This document shows, one piece after another, positions 28,801-35,881 of a stretch of DNA of 48,751 bases. How positions within the stretch are numbered: position 1 is the first letter of the stretch; each line of letters starts with the position of its first letter. A program made the translations under genes and the position numbers. The DNA comes from Lutibacter sp. (GTDB taxonomy: Bacteria > Bacteroidota > Bacteroidia > Flavobacteriales > Flavobacteriaceae): assembly GCA_030694935.1 (NCBI GenBank), contig JAUYUA010000015.1, forward strand, positions 1-48,751, in the 5' to 3' direction. Under the pieces are notes generated by a model, which was not told where the DNA came from, did no database searches, and was given only the letters and a program-made list of their open reading frames with translations.

Positions 28801-29172
28801 CTATTTAATAAATTCTATGGTAAATGGGTACTGGTAATATTCCCCATGAGTTGCTTTTATGCTGGCCGAAATAACCGAAACAATGATCAGAATAATTACA
28901 GGGATAATGCCTAATATAACAGCTATCAATCCCAATCCCAACGTAAAAATTGTGATCGGTATAATTAACAAGGCCAATAAAAAACTGTAAAACATCAGGC
29001 TCAGCTGAAAATTAACGACTGCTTTTCCGTGATTATCGATATAAGCACTTTCGTTTTTTTTGGCGATCCATAATACCAGCGGCGCAATCACATTTCCAAA
29101 TGGAAAAATCCATCCTGCAAAACTGCTTAAGTGCGTAATGGAACTGTAATTTTTATCATTTTGAGTAATCAT
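28801..29172 (-). CDS. DUF4870 membrane protein
   Basis: A 123-residue protein with about three membrane segments. It shows the DUF4870 pattern: ITHLSSFAGWIFPFGNVIAP, LVLWIAKKNESAYIDNHGKA and VVNFQLSLMFYSFLLALLII. Its biochemical role is unknown. It is the first gene of the operon DUF4870-PadR-PspC(-GIN) and lies 26 nt downstream of a good TAnnTTTG promoter box. Confidence 0.92.
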   Translation of the reverse strand: MITQNDKNYSSITHLSSFAGWIFPFGNVIAPLVLWIAKKNESAYIDNHGKAVVNFQLSLMFYSFLLALLIIPITIFTLGLGLIAVILGIIPVIILIIVSVISASIKATHGEYYQYPFTIEFIK

Positions 29173-29198
29173 AATTTTATGTTTTATAATTTCTTAAA

Positions 29199-29231
29199 CA
29201 AAGATATGAATTTTATATAGTATTATGCAAA
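29199..29231 (-). promoter_or_regulatory. Flavobacterial promoter of the DUF4870-PadR-PspC operon
   Basis: On the minus strand TTTG (29228-29231) and TATCTTTG (29199-29206) are separated by exactly 21 nt, matching the Bacteroidota TTTG/TAnnTTTG consensus. The start codon of the DUF4870 gene is 26 nt further down. Two copies of ATAGTAnTA (29217-29225 and 29234-29242) flank the TTTG element and are possible PadR-binding sites. Confidence 0.7.
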
Positions 29232-29374
29232 ACATAGTACTACATTTTAACATATTATTAACATATTTATTTTAATTATAATGAAAATTATATGATTAAG
29301 AAATTAACATTTGGTTTAAAATTTCATATATTTGAAGGTATTTTAGCTATGAAATACTTTAAATTGAAAAAGAG

Positions 29375-31450
29375 ATGAGAAAAATTGTTATACAAGAAAT
29401 AGGAATAGAAGAAGTAAATTACCTGTCCAATAAAGAGGAAAGAAAGATAATGAAATTAAATGAGCAAGAATTATTGATTGAAGAACTTAAAAAAGTTAAG
29501 GATAAATACCAAAACTTGTTCAATAATTCTATTGACGGAATTTACAAAAGTACAGAAAAAGGTAAATTTATTGAGGTAAATGCTTCATTGGTTAAAATGC
29601 TGGGTTATGATTCTGCGGAAGAATTGTTGAATATTGATATTAAAACAGAGCTTTATTTTGATATTTCCGAGAGAAATGAACAAATGAATGTTGCACTTTC
29701 CTCTTTTAGAAAAAGTGATTTTTATCGGTTACGCAAAAAAGATGGCACTGAAATTTGGGTGGAAGATCACGGCAGGAACGTGTTTGATGCCGATGGAAAG
29801 GTTCTTTATTACGACGGAATTTTAAGAGACGTTTCAGAGAAAAAAAAACATGATGATGTGTTGGATGTGCTGCTTAAAATTTCTAAAAAAGGCTACGCTG
29901 CTTCCAGTTTAAGAGAGTTTGTTCAGTACATTCAAACGGAATTGGGGCGTATTATTGATACCAGTAATTTTTACATTGCATTTATTAATCGAGAAAAACA
30001 AACCTTAAATATTCCCTTTATTAGCGGAGAAGAATCGGAAGAAGAATTCCCTGCCGAAAAATCAATGACCGCACATTTGATTAATACCAATAAACCAATA
30101 TTTATCCATACCGATGGGATTAATGAATTACTGCAGCAAGGTACAATTAAACAAATAGGATTTCTTTCAAAAGTATGGCTTGGCGTTCCGTTAAGGGTTA
30201 ATGATGAGGCTATTGGCGCCATTGTTGTTCAAAGTTACGACAATGAAAATGCCTTTAAGGAAAGCGACATTGAATTGTTAGAGTTTGTGGCGTCACATAT
30301 CAGTCTGTCCATTCAACGCAAAAAAATTCATCAGGAAACGCTCATATCAAAACAAATTTTAAGAAATGTGCTCGATAATATTCCAATCAATGTTTTTTGG
30401 AAAGATACCGATTCTAATTTTTTGGGAGTCAACTCTAATTCTTTAAAGGAAATGGCATTGGAGCACGAAAGCGAAGTTATTGGCAAGAGTGATTTTGATT
30501 TTTACGACAGAAATGATGCTGAAAAATATAAGGCCGATGAAGAGGCTATTATGTTAAGTGGTAAACCTAAATTAAATTACCAGGAATCTCACATTAAAAA
30601 TGGTGAACAAAGATGTTATGTTACCAATAAAATACCTTTTTTTGATGAGAATAAAAAGGTAATTGGCCTTGTAGGAACTTCTGAAGATATTTCCGAACGA
30701 ATAAGAATCCACATGGAATTGGAGAAATTATCGGGGGAATTAAAACTTCAGAATGAATCAAAGAACAAATTTTTTTCCATTATATCACACGATTTAATCA
30801 ATCCTATTTCTGGAATCATAGGGTTTTCTGAACTGTTGAAAGAAAATTCAACAGAATTACCGCCCGAAAAAATAAAATCATTTGCAACCATTATTAACAA
30901 GTCTGCCAATTTTACCCTAGCCTTGCTTCATGATTTATTGGAATGGTCCCGAGTTCAAATTGGCAGTATAGAACCAAATTTTGAAAGCTTTAATTTAAGT
31001 GATTTATTGGCGCACAATATAGCTGGTGTAAGTCCGCTTGTTTCTTCTAAAAAAATTGTTTTAGCAGCGAATTTTCATAAAAATTTAAAAGTTTGGGCCG
31101 ATAAAAAGATGGTTTCTACCATCATAAGAAATTTATTGTCAAACGCCATAAAATTTACATCAAAAGGCGGGACTATTACAATTTCTTCAAAAGAAATCAT
31201 CGAAAATGGAAAGAAAATAATAGAAACAACAATCTCCGATACCGGGATTGGAATGAATGAAGAAAAGACGAAAAATCTGTTTAAAATTGAGCATAACTGT
31301 AGATCTGCCGGAACCGACAAAGAATCAGGATCTGGTTTAGGTTTGGTGCTTTGTAATGAGTTTATTGAAAAAAATAAAGGCACTATTAAAGTGATCAGCG
31401 AAGAAAATATAGGAACCAGTTTTATATTTAAGCTGGAAGCGTCTTCTTAA
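29375..31450 (+). CDS. PAS-GAF-PAS sensor histidine kinase
   Basis: A 691-residue kinase with no membrane segment, so probably a cytosolic sensor. Order of domains: short coiled coil (20-45), PAS with PAC (about 45-155, GKFIEVNASLVKMLGYDSAE and RKKDGTEIWVEDHGR), GAF (about 160-315, SKVWLGVPLRVNDEAIGAIV), second PAS (about 325-445), then HisKA and HATPase. The phospho-accepting His is 472 in FFSIISHDLINPISG. The N box is NLLSNAIKFT (587-596), and the G boxes are DTGIGM (622-627) and GSGLGL (652-657). No response regulator gene is adjacent, so it is an orphan. A TATATTTG box at 29327-29334 may be its -7 element, though no well-spaced TTTG was found. Confidence 0.95.
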   Translation: MRKIVIQEIGIEEVNYLSNKEERKIMKLNEQELLIEELKKVKDKYQNLFNNSIDGIYKSTEKGKFIEVNASLVKMLGYDSAEELLNIDIKTELYFDISERNEQMNVALSSFRKSDFYRLRKKDGTEIWVEDHGRNVFDADGKVLYYDGILRDVSEKKKHDDVLDVLLKISKKGYAASSLREFVQYIQTELGRIIDTSNFYIAFINREKQTLNIPFISGEESEEEFPAEKSMTAHLINTNKPIFIHTDGINELLQQGTIKQIGFLSKVWLGVPLRVNDEAIGAIVVQSYDNENAFKESDIELLEFVASHISLSIQRKKIHQETLISKQILRNVLDNIPINVFWKDTDSNFLGVNSNSLKEMALEHESEVIGKSDFDFYDRNDAEKYKADEEAIMLSGKPKLNYQESHIKNGEQRCYVTNKIPFFDENKKVIGLVGTSEDISERIRIHMELEKLSGELKLQNESKNKFFSIISHDLINPISGIIGFSELLKENSTELPPEKIKSFATIINKSANFTLALLHDLLEWSRVQIGSIEPNFESFNLSDLLAHNIAGVSPLVSSKKIVLAANFHKNLKVWADKKMVSTIIRNLLSNAIKFTSKGGTITISSKEIIENGKKIIETTISDTGIGMNEEKTKNLFKIEHNCRSAGTDKESGSGLGLVLCNEFIEKNKGTIKVISEENIGTSFIFKLEASS

Positions 31451-31516
31451 AAAATTACTTACTGATATAAAATTTAAATCGGCCTATTTTTTATAAATTG
31501 CCGAAAATTAAAATGT

Positions 31517-31978
31517 ATGAGTGTTACCGTAAATCAAATGAATCGTTTTCTGATTTTTAAATTGCCTTCGGCTTATTTATGTGGTGTTCGATTAAAAGAA
31601 TTGGATGATTCAAAAACCATTGTTACCGTAACGCATCGGTGGATCAACCAAAATCCCTTCAATTCTATGTATTTCGCCGTGCAATCTATGGCTGCCGAAC
31701 TCACTACAGGCGCATTGGTGATTAAAAAAATCAAAGAAAGCGGCAAACAAATTTCTATGTTGGTGACCAATCACAACGGCACTTTTACAAAAAAGGCCGT
31801 TGGAAAAATAATATTTACTTGTGCCGACGGGCATTTGCTTGATGAAGCTTTAAGCAGAACCATTGAAACCGGGGAAGGACAAACCATTTTGATGAAATCG
31901 GTTGGCATAAACGAAAAAGGAGAACAAGTTTCCGCCTATGAATTTGAATGGAGCGTTAAGTTAAAATCGAAGAAATAA
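31517..31978 (+). CDS. DUF4442 hotdog-fold thioesterase-like protein
   Basis: A 153-residue protein resembling DUF4442 (YiiD C-terminal-like) hotdog proteins, related to acyl-CoA thioesterases. Visible features are KLPSAYLCGVRLKELDDSKT, the helix segment NPFNSMYFAVQSMAAELTTG and KAVGKIIFTCADG. Its substrate is unknown. It starts 66 nt after the kinase. The gap contains a short TCGGC/GCCGA stem but no T tract, so co-transcription is possible. Confidence 0.8.
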   Translation: MSVTVNQMNRFLIFKLPSAYLCGVRLKELDDSKTIVTVTHRWINQNPFNSMYFAVQSMAAELTTGALVIKKIKESGKQISMLVTNHNGTFTKKAVGKIIFTCADGHLLDEALSRTIETGEGQTILMKSVGINEKGEQVSAYEFEWSVKLKSKK

Positions 31979-32075
31979 ATATAAAAATCAAATTATTTTA
32001 ACGGATTAGTGCATAGAGTTTGGTCGGCGGCAGGTTAATTGGGTTTTCCGTCGAAATTCTCATTTTTAACCGCAA

Positions 32076-32093
32076 TCCCGATAGCTATCGGGA
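32076..32093. repeat. Perfect 18-bp palindrome, copy 1
   Basis: TCCCGATAGCTATCGGGA is its own reverse complement. An identical copy lies at 41008-41025, also between convergent genes. With no loop it cannot be a standard hairpin at full length but can form a cruciform-like stem with a short loop. Confidence 0.9.
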
Positions 32094-32122
32094 CGCTAAG
32101 TTTTTTCGCTAAGAGCGCTAAG
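32094..32122. repeat. Cluster of CGCTAAG units
   Basis: Three exact CGCTAAG units within 29 nt, directly after the palindrome. Such units recur in flavobacterial intergenic DNA (from memory, not searched). Their function is unknown. Confidence 0.5.
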
Positions 32123-32278
32123 AACCCAGTTTTCAAAACCTGTAATTTGTGTCCTTTGTGTATTTTCATTGTGTTCGTTGTGGTTAAAAGAAATTTTAAA
32201 TAATCTGACTTAGCTATTTTTTTAACTTTAAGTACTCCAAACTTTAGGCACTCTAAGTACTGATTAATTACAAATTGT

Positions 32279-32917
32279 TTAAACCTCCATTGATTCCAAT
32301 TCTTTAAAATTTCTGTTTAATTTTTTCAGCAAAATTCCATAAATAATGCGGTAATAAGCCCAAATAATTCCGCACATTACAAGCAATAATATAATTTGAA
32401 CCACAATCATAATGCCCAGAAATTTATCGCTGTCCAAAGTGGCGTTTTTCGGCATTATATTTTCTATCAAAATATCGGGATGGGAAAATATCACAATATT
32501 CAAAATAATCGACAATAAAATGTACAATGTGATATTGTAATACACGTAATAATTGACCGTTTTGCGGGTTTTTAAAATATTTTTCATCAGCAAACCAGTA
32601 TTGTCAACCACTGAAATTGTTTTGTAATTTTTATAAAACAAATAAATAAAGAAAAACACCACCAAATAATGCAAACCTTGGGCAATAAACAGAAAGGTAT
32701 TTAAATTAAATTTTTCATAAATCGCAAAAGTACTTTCAGGAATCATAATCGTTATCAGTCCCCAAAACAAAAATTCGGCGATGCAAATAATAAAAATCCA
32801 CTTTACAATGGATGATGATTTTTTATGGATCATCTTATAAATTTCTTTATAAGATAATTTCGGAAAATCGGCTCCCTGCTTCTTCCAATCCTTTTTTAAG
32901 AATTCTAATTCATCCAT
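32279..32917 (-). CDS. Membrane protein paired with ECF sigma factor
   Basis: A 212-residue protein with a cytosolic N-terminus of about 35 residues (MDELEFLKKDWKKQGADFPK) and four hydrophobic segments (about 38-58, 72-94, 120-142, 165-192). It ends in a basic, acidic-tailed stretch. I recognise no named domain. It starts 3 nt after the ECF sigma gene, so the two are surely co-translated. The pairing suggests a membrane anti-sigma or accessory regulator. That is inference from position: the zinc-binding anti-sigma Cys/His motif is absent. Confidence 0.8.
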   Translation of the reverse strand: MDELEFLKKDWKKQGADFPKLSYKEIYKMIHKKSSSIVKWIFIICIAEFLFWGLITIMIPESTFAIYEKFNLNTFLFIAQGLHYLVVFFFIYLFYKNYKTISVVDNTGLLMKNILKTRKTVNYYVYYNITLYILLSIILNIVIFSHPDILIENIMPKNATLDSDKFLGIMIVVQIILLLVMCGIIWAYYRIIYGILLKKLNRNFKELESMEV

Positions 32918-32920
32918 CGT

Positions 32921-33415
32921 TTAAGGATTTAAAATTGTTTTTAAACGCGTTTTAATTCTGTTCATCCGCACACGTGCATTTACCTCCGTAATACCCATTG
33001 TTTCGGCTATTTCCTTATAATTTACATCTTCCAAATACAAAAATATCAATGCTTTGTCAATATCATTTAATTGTTGAATCGCTTTATACATCAATTTTAA
33101 TTGCTCTTCCTCGGTGTCATCATAACTTGTCGATTCAATCCGGTATAAAACCGAGTCAAAGTCCTGTGTAACAATGCTTCGCTTCGATTTTCGGTACAAA
33201 GTTATGGCGGTATTCAGCCCAATTCTGTACATCCAAGTGCTCAGTTTGGATTCTCCCCTAAATTTGGGATACGCTTTCCAAAGCTGAATGGCAATTTCCT
33301 GAAACAAATCGTTGTGTGCGTCCTGATTAGAAGTGTAAATTCTGCATACTTTATGAATGATATTTTGATTTTGCTCAAATTCAACAATAAATTTATGCTC
33401 AATTTCTTTATTCAC
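32921..33415 (-). CDS. ECF-type RNA polymerase sigma factor
   Basis: A 164-residue sigma-70 family factor of the extracytoplasmic-function type. Region 2 reads DLFQEIAIQLWKAYPKFRGE then STWMYRIGLNTAITLYRK. Region 4 reads EDVNYKEIAETMGITEVNAR with the helix-turn-helix. Region 3 is absent, as expected. It is encoded with a four-helix membrane protein. TGTAAC at 33463-33468 (minus strand), 48 nt upstream of the start, might be an ECF -35 element for autoregulation, weakly supported. Confidence 0.95.
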   Translation of the reverse strand: MNKEIEHKFIVEFEQNQNIIHKVCRIYTSNQDAHNDLFQEIAIQLWKAYPKFRGESKLSTWMYRIGLNTAITLYRKSKRSIVTQDFDSVLYRIESTSYDDTEEEQLKLMYKAIQQLNDIDKALIFLYLEDVNYKEIAETMGITEVNARVRMNRIKTRLKTILNP

Positions 33416-33528
33416 AGGTTCTAATTATTTAGCAATTAATAAGTATATGTTTAGGGTAATTTGTTACAAGATTACGCAAGAAATAAAGAAGATGCCAATT
33501 TAAAGAAAATTTATTTTGGGTTTACCAT

Positions 33529-33542
33529 GAGCGGAGTCGAAG
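33529..33542. repeat. Dispersed GAGCGnAGTCGAAG element, copy 2
   Basis: GAGCGGAGTCGAAG differs by one base from the copy at 2807-2820 in the ribosomal cluster. Confidence 0.65.
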
Positions 33543-33623
33543 GGCAATCCCTAACCAAATAGAATTAAGATTTTAGATTTTAGATTTACGAATGTTGAAT
33601 TTTGCTTTCAGATTTTAGCTTTA

Positions 33624-33717
33624 ACTTTCTACTTTCTACTTTCTACTTCCGTCTTCGGTCTTCCGTCTTCGGTTTCCGACTTCCTTCTTCGGTCTTCGGT
33701 CTTCCGACTTCCAACTT
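33624..33717. repeat. Tandem CTTCCGTCTTCGG-type array
   Basis: It starts with three CTTTCTA units and continues as variants of CTTCCGTCTTCGGT, CTTCCGACTTC and TTCTTCGGT. CTTCCGTCTTCGGTCTTC at 33646-33663 recurs exactly (18 nt, reverse strand) at 46931-46948, and TCGGTCTTCCGACTTC recurs at 41093 onward. It shows no CRISPR-like spacing. Confidence 0.85.
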
Positions 33718-33724
33718 CTCACAG

Positions 33725-34423
33725 CTATTTTGCTTCAGTTTTTATTTCCTTAATAAACTTATCCAATTCCTTGCCGTATTTAGAAGCTTTTACTTCTTTA
33801 GAAAGTGAATTGTTAATGGTATCCAACAGTTTGATATTGGCATCAAACAATTCTGTTAACGCCAAGTACGGCGCAACTTCGTGGGCGGCATTTACAACTG
33901 CAAAGTTGGTGGTGTAATAGTATTTTCGTCTGATTAGGCTAGCTTCAGTTTTTTCAATTCTTGAGGCCAATGCGGTATCGTTCATTTTATAGGCATTAAA
34001 CTTTTCAACCACCAAATCTAATTTTTTACCGTTAAATTTTTGTGCCATTGCTTTATGTTCAGCCAATAAATCCTGATTCACCGAACCTGTTATTTTCGCT
34101 GAGGTTGCAAATTTTTCCAATTTGGCATGTACCGTAATTTCACCCTTTTCACCAAAAAACGAAATTCGTTCCCCAGCTATTTTATCCAAGGCCAAAAAAT
34201 AAATTTCCGGACTTTCAACATTGTCGCTTAGCAAAATATCGGTTTTCCCATCCAATTGAATGGAATCTACAGATACCAACGCAGTATCTTTTACTTTTTG
34301 TAAATACAGCGTTCCCTTTTTTAATCCGTCAATGGTTACTTTAACAACCATATTTCCTTGCTCGTTTTTATTACAGGAAATTAAGAGCGCAATAACGGCA
34401 ATAAAGCCAAATATTTTTTTCAT
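33725..34423 (-). CDS. DUF4369 domain lipoprotein
   Basis: The start is taken at 34423 (MKKIFGFIAVIALLISC); ATG 34432, three codons upstream, is an alternative. The lipobox LISC marks a lipoprotein of about 232 residues. The N-terminal half fits DUF4369 (VKVTIDGLKKGTLYLQKVKD, FLALDKIAGERISFFGEKGE), a beta-sandwich domain often found at the N-terminus of thioredoxin-like lipoproteins in Bacteroidota. Here a helical, Lys-rich C-terminus replaces the thioredoxin domain and no CxxC motif is present. It lies 56 nt downstream of the DUF819 gene on the same strand. Confidence 0.88.
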   Translation of the reverse strand: MKKIFGFIAVIALLISCNKNEQGNMVVKVTIDGLKKGTLYLQKVKDTALVSVDSIQLDGKTDILLSDNVESPEIYFLALDKIAGERISFFGEKGEITVHAKLEKFATSAKITGSVNQDLLAEHKAMAQKFNGKKLDLVVEKFNAYKMNDTALASRIEKTEASLIRRKYYYTTNFAVVNAAHEVAPYLALTELFDANIKLLDTINNSLSKEVKASKYGKELDKFIKEIKTEAK

Positions 34424-34478
34424 CTGTTTCATTTTAAACGTGTAAATATCCAATTTTTATTTTATTTACAAAAGTATT

Positions 34479-35780
34479 TTATGGGGCAACAATACGCATT
34501 AATTCAGCTGTTAACATCGCGCCGTAAGTACCCACAACATAACCAAAAACCGCCAATAAAACACCTACCGAAGCCAAAGCCGGATGAAAAGCAGCCGCAA
34601 CAATTGGGGCAGATGCGGCACCGCCAACATTGGCCTGGCTGCCAACAGCCAAGAAAAAGTATGGCGCTTTAATAAGTTTTGCCATAATGACTAATATGAT
34701 GGCGTGAACTATCATCCATACAATTCCAATAACAATCAATCCCGGATTGTCTAAAATCATGGTCAAATCCATTTTCATTCCAATAGTGGCCACCAAAATA
34801 TAAATAAATACGCTTCCAACTTTGCTGGCTCCGGCACCTTCATATTTTTTTAGGGAGGTAAATGACAAAATAATTCCCAAAATAGTCGCGATACTGATCA
34901 TCCAGAAGAATTGAGAACTGAATGATGACAAAGCAGAAGTTGGGTCGCTTACAGATTCAAAATTATTTACCAAAAATGAGGCAATTGCATCGGCGCCAAA
35001 ATGAGAAATTCCCACAACCGTAAATGCGATGGAAAGAATTACCATTAAATCGGACAATGATGGATTTCTAGAGACTTTATTGGCATACGTAGAAACTTTT
35101 TCCTTGAGTTCATCTATGGCAGTGGTGTCAGATTTTAACCATTTGTCAATTTTTTCCGACTTTCCTATACCAATCAACAAAACAGCCATCCAAATGTTTG
35201 CGACAACAATATCCACCAAAACCATTCCGCCATATAATTTCGGATTGTAGCCGTAAATTTCTAACATCGCTGCCTGGTTTGCGCCACCGCCAATCCAACT
35301 TCCAGCCAACGTTGCCAATCCGCGCCAAACAGCATCAGGCCCAACACCGCCAACAGTTTCAGGAGAAACCAATGAAATTAACAGAACGGCAACCGGGCCG
35401 CCAATGATAATTCCAACTGTTCCTGTCAGGAACATAATCAGCGCTTTTGGACCTAAATTGAAAACCGCTTTTAAATCAATGCATAAAGTCATTAAAACCA
35501 AAGAGGCAGGCAATAAAAACCGACTTGAAACATAATATAAATTTGATTCGTGTTTTACAATTTCACCGGCTTCGTTCACCGATTCCCATTCTGGGGCAAT
35601 AATTCCTAATGATGTGAATATCGCAGGAAGCATATAAGCCATCAATAATGATGGAACAATTTTATAAAATTTTACCCAGCCGCTATTTTCACTGGAGGAA
35701 GTATAAAAAACGAATCCAAGTGTCAGCATTAATATTCCGAAGGCAATGGTGTCTTGTGTAATAATTGGCGTTGTATCCAT
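34479..35780 (-). CDS. DUF819 family membrane protein
   Basis: A 433-residue polytopic protein with roughly eleven to twelve hydrophobic segments. It matches DUF819 (YjcL-like): ITQDTIAFGILMLTLGFVFY, SWIGGGANQAAMLEIYGYNP and AVGSQANVGGAASAPIVAAA. Two inverted-like halves with Gly-rich, helix-breaking motifs suggest a carrier, but the substrate is unknown. The upstream region (35781-35881) is shared with the divergent S46 peptidase gene. Confidence 0.92.
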   Translation of the reverse strand: MDTTPIITQDTIAFGILMLTLGFVFYTSSSENSGWVKFYKIVPSLLMAYMLPAIFTSLGIIAPEWESVNEAGEIVKHESNLYYVSSRFLLPASLVLMTLCIDLKAVFNLGPKALIMFLTGTVGIIIGGPVAVLLISLVSPETVGGVGPDAVWRGLATLAGSWIGGGANQAAMLEIYGYNPKLYGGMVLVDIVVANIWMAVLLIGIGKSEKIDKWLKSDTTAIDELKEKVSTYANKVSRNPSLSDLMVILSIAFTVVGISHFGADAIASFLVNNFESVSDPTSALSSFSSQFFWMISIATILGIILSFTSLKKYEGAGASKVGSVFIYILVATIGMKMDLTMILDNPGLIVIGIVWMIVHAIILVIMAKLIKAPYFFLAVGSQANVGGAASAPIVAAAFHPALASVGVLLAVFGYVVGTYGAMLTAELMRIVAP

Positions 35781-35881
35781 ATTTATTTTGAATTTTGGCT
35801 AAAATACTATTTTTTTTAATGAATATCCGACTAAAAAAAGTGTTTTTGGTTGTGTATATTTGTGGAATAAACAAATAATTT

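Larger units (their letters stand above)
31979..32278. other. 300-nt non-coding stretch built of dispersed repeats, between convergent genes
   Basis: No credible gene. It holds the 18-bp palindrome at 32076-32093, three CGCTAAG units (32094-32100, 32107-32113, 32116-32122), and a T/G-rich segment (about 32150-32190) with TTTGTG and TTGTGG words. The flanking genes converge here. No classical T-tailed terminator is visible, so the palindrome may end transcription. Confidence 0.6.
33416..33724. other. 309-nt non-coding stretch with three kinds of dispersed repeat
   Basis: It must contain the promoter of the ECF sigma operon (33416-33520) and the 3' end region of the minus-strand DUF4369 gene. 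No gene is credible. From 33529 on it is almost all repeat: GAGCGGAGTCGAAG (33529-33542), a tandem of ATTTTAG units (33567-33588), then the pyrimidine-rich array 33624-33717. Confidence 0.65.

Noticed and set aside
33624-33717. Possible CRISPR array
   Set aside because: Units are contiguous and variable with no unique spacers, and no cas genes are in the window.
33602-33808. 68-codon plus-strand open frame across the pyrimidine-rich array
   Set aside because: It merely translates the tandem repeat (Phe/Ser/Arg-rich) and runs into the opposite DUF4369 gene.
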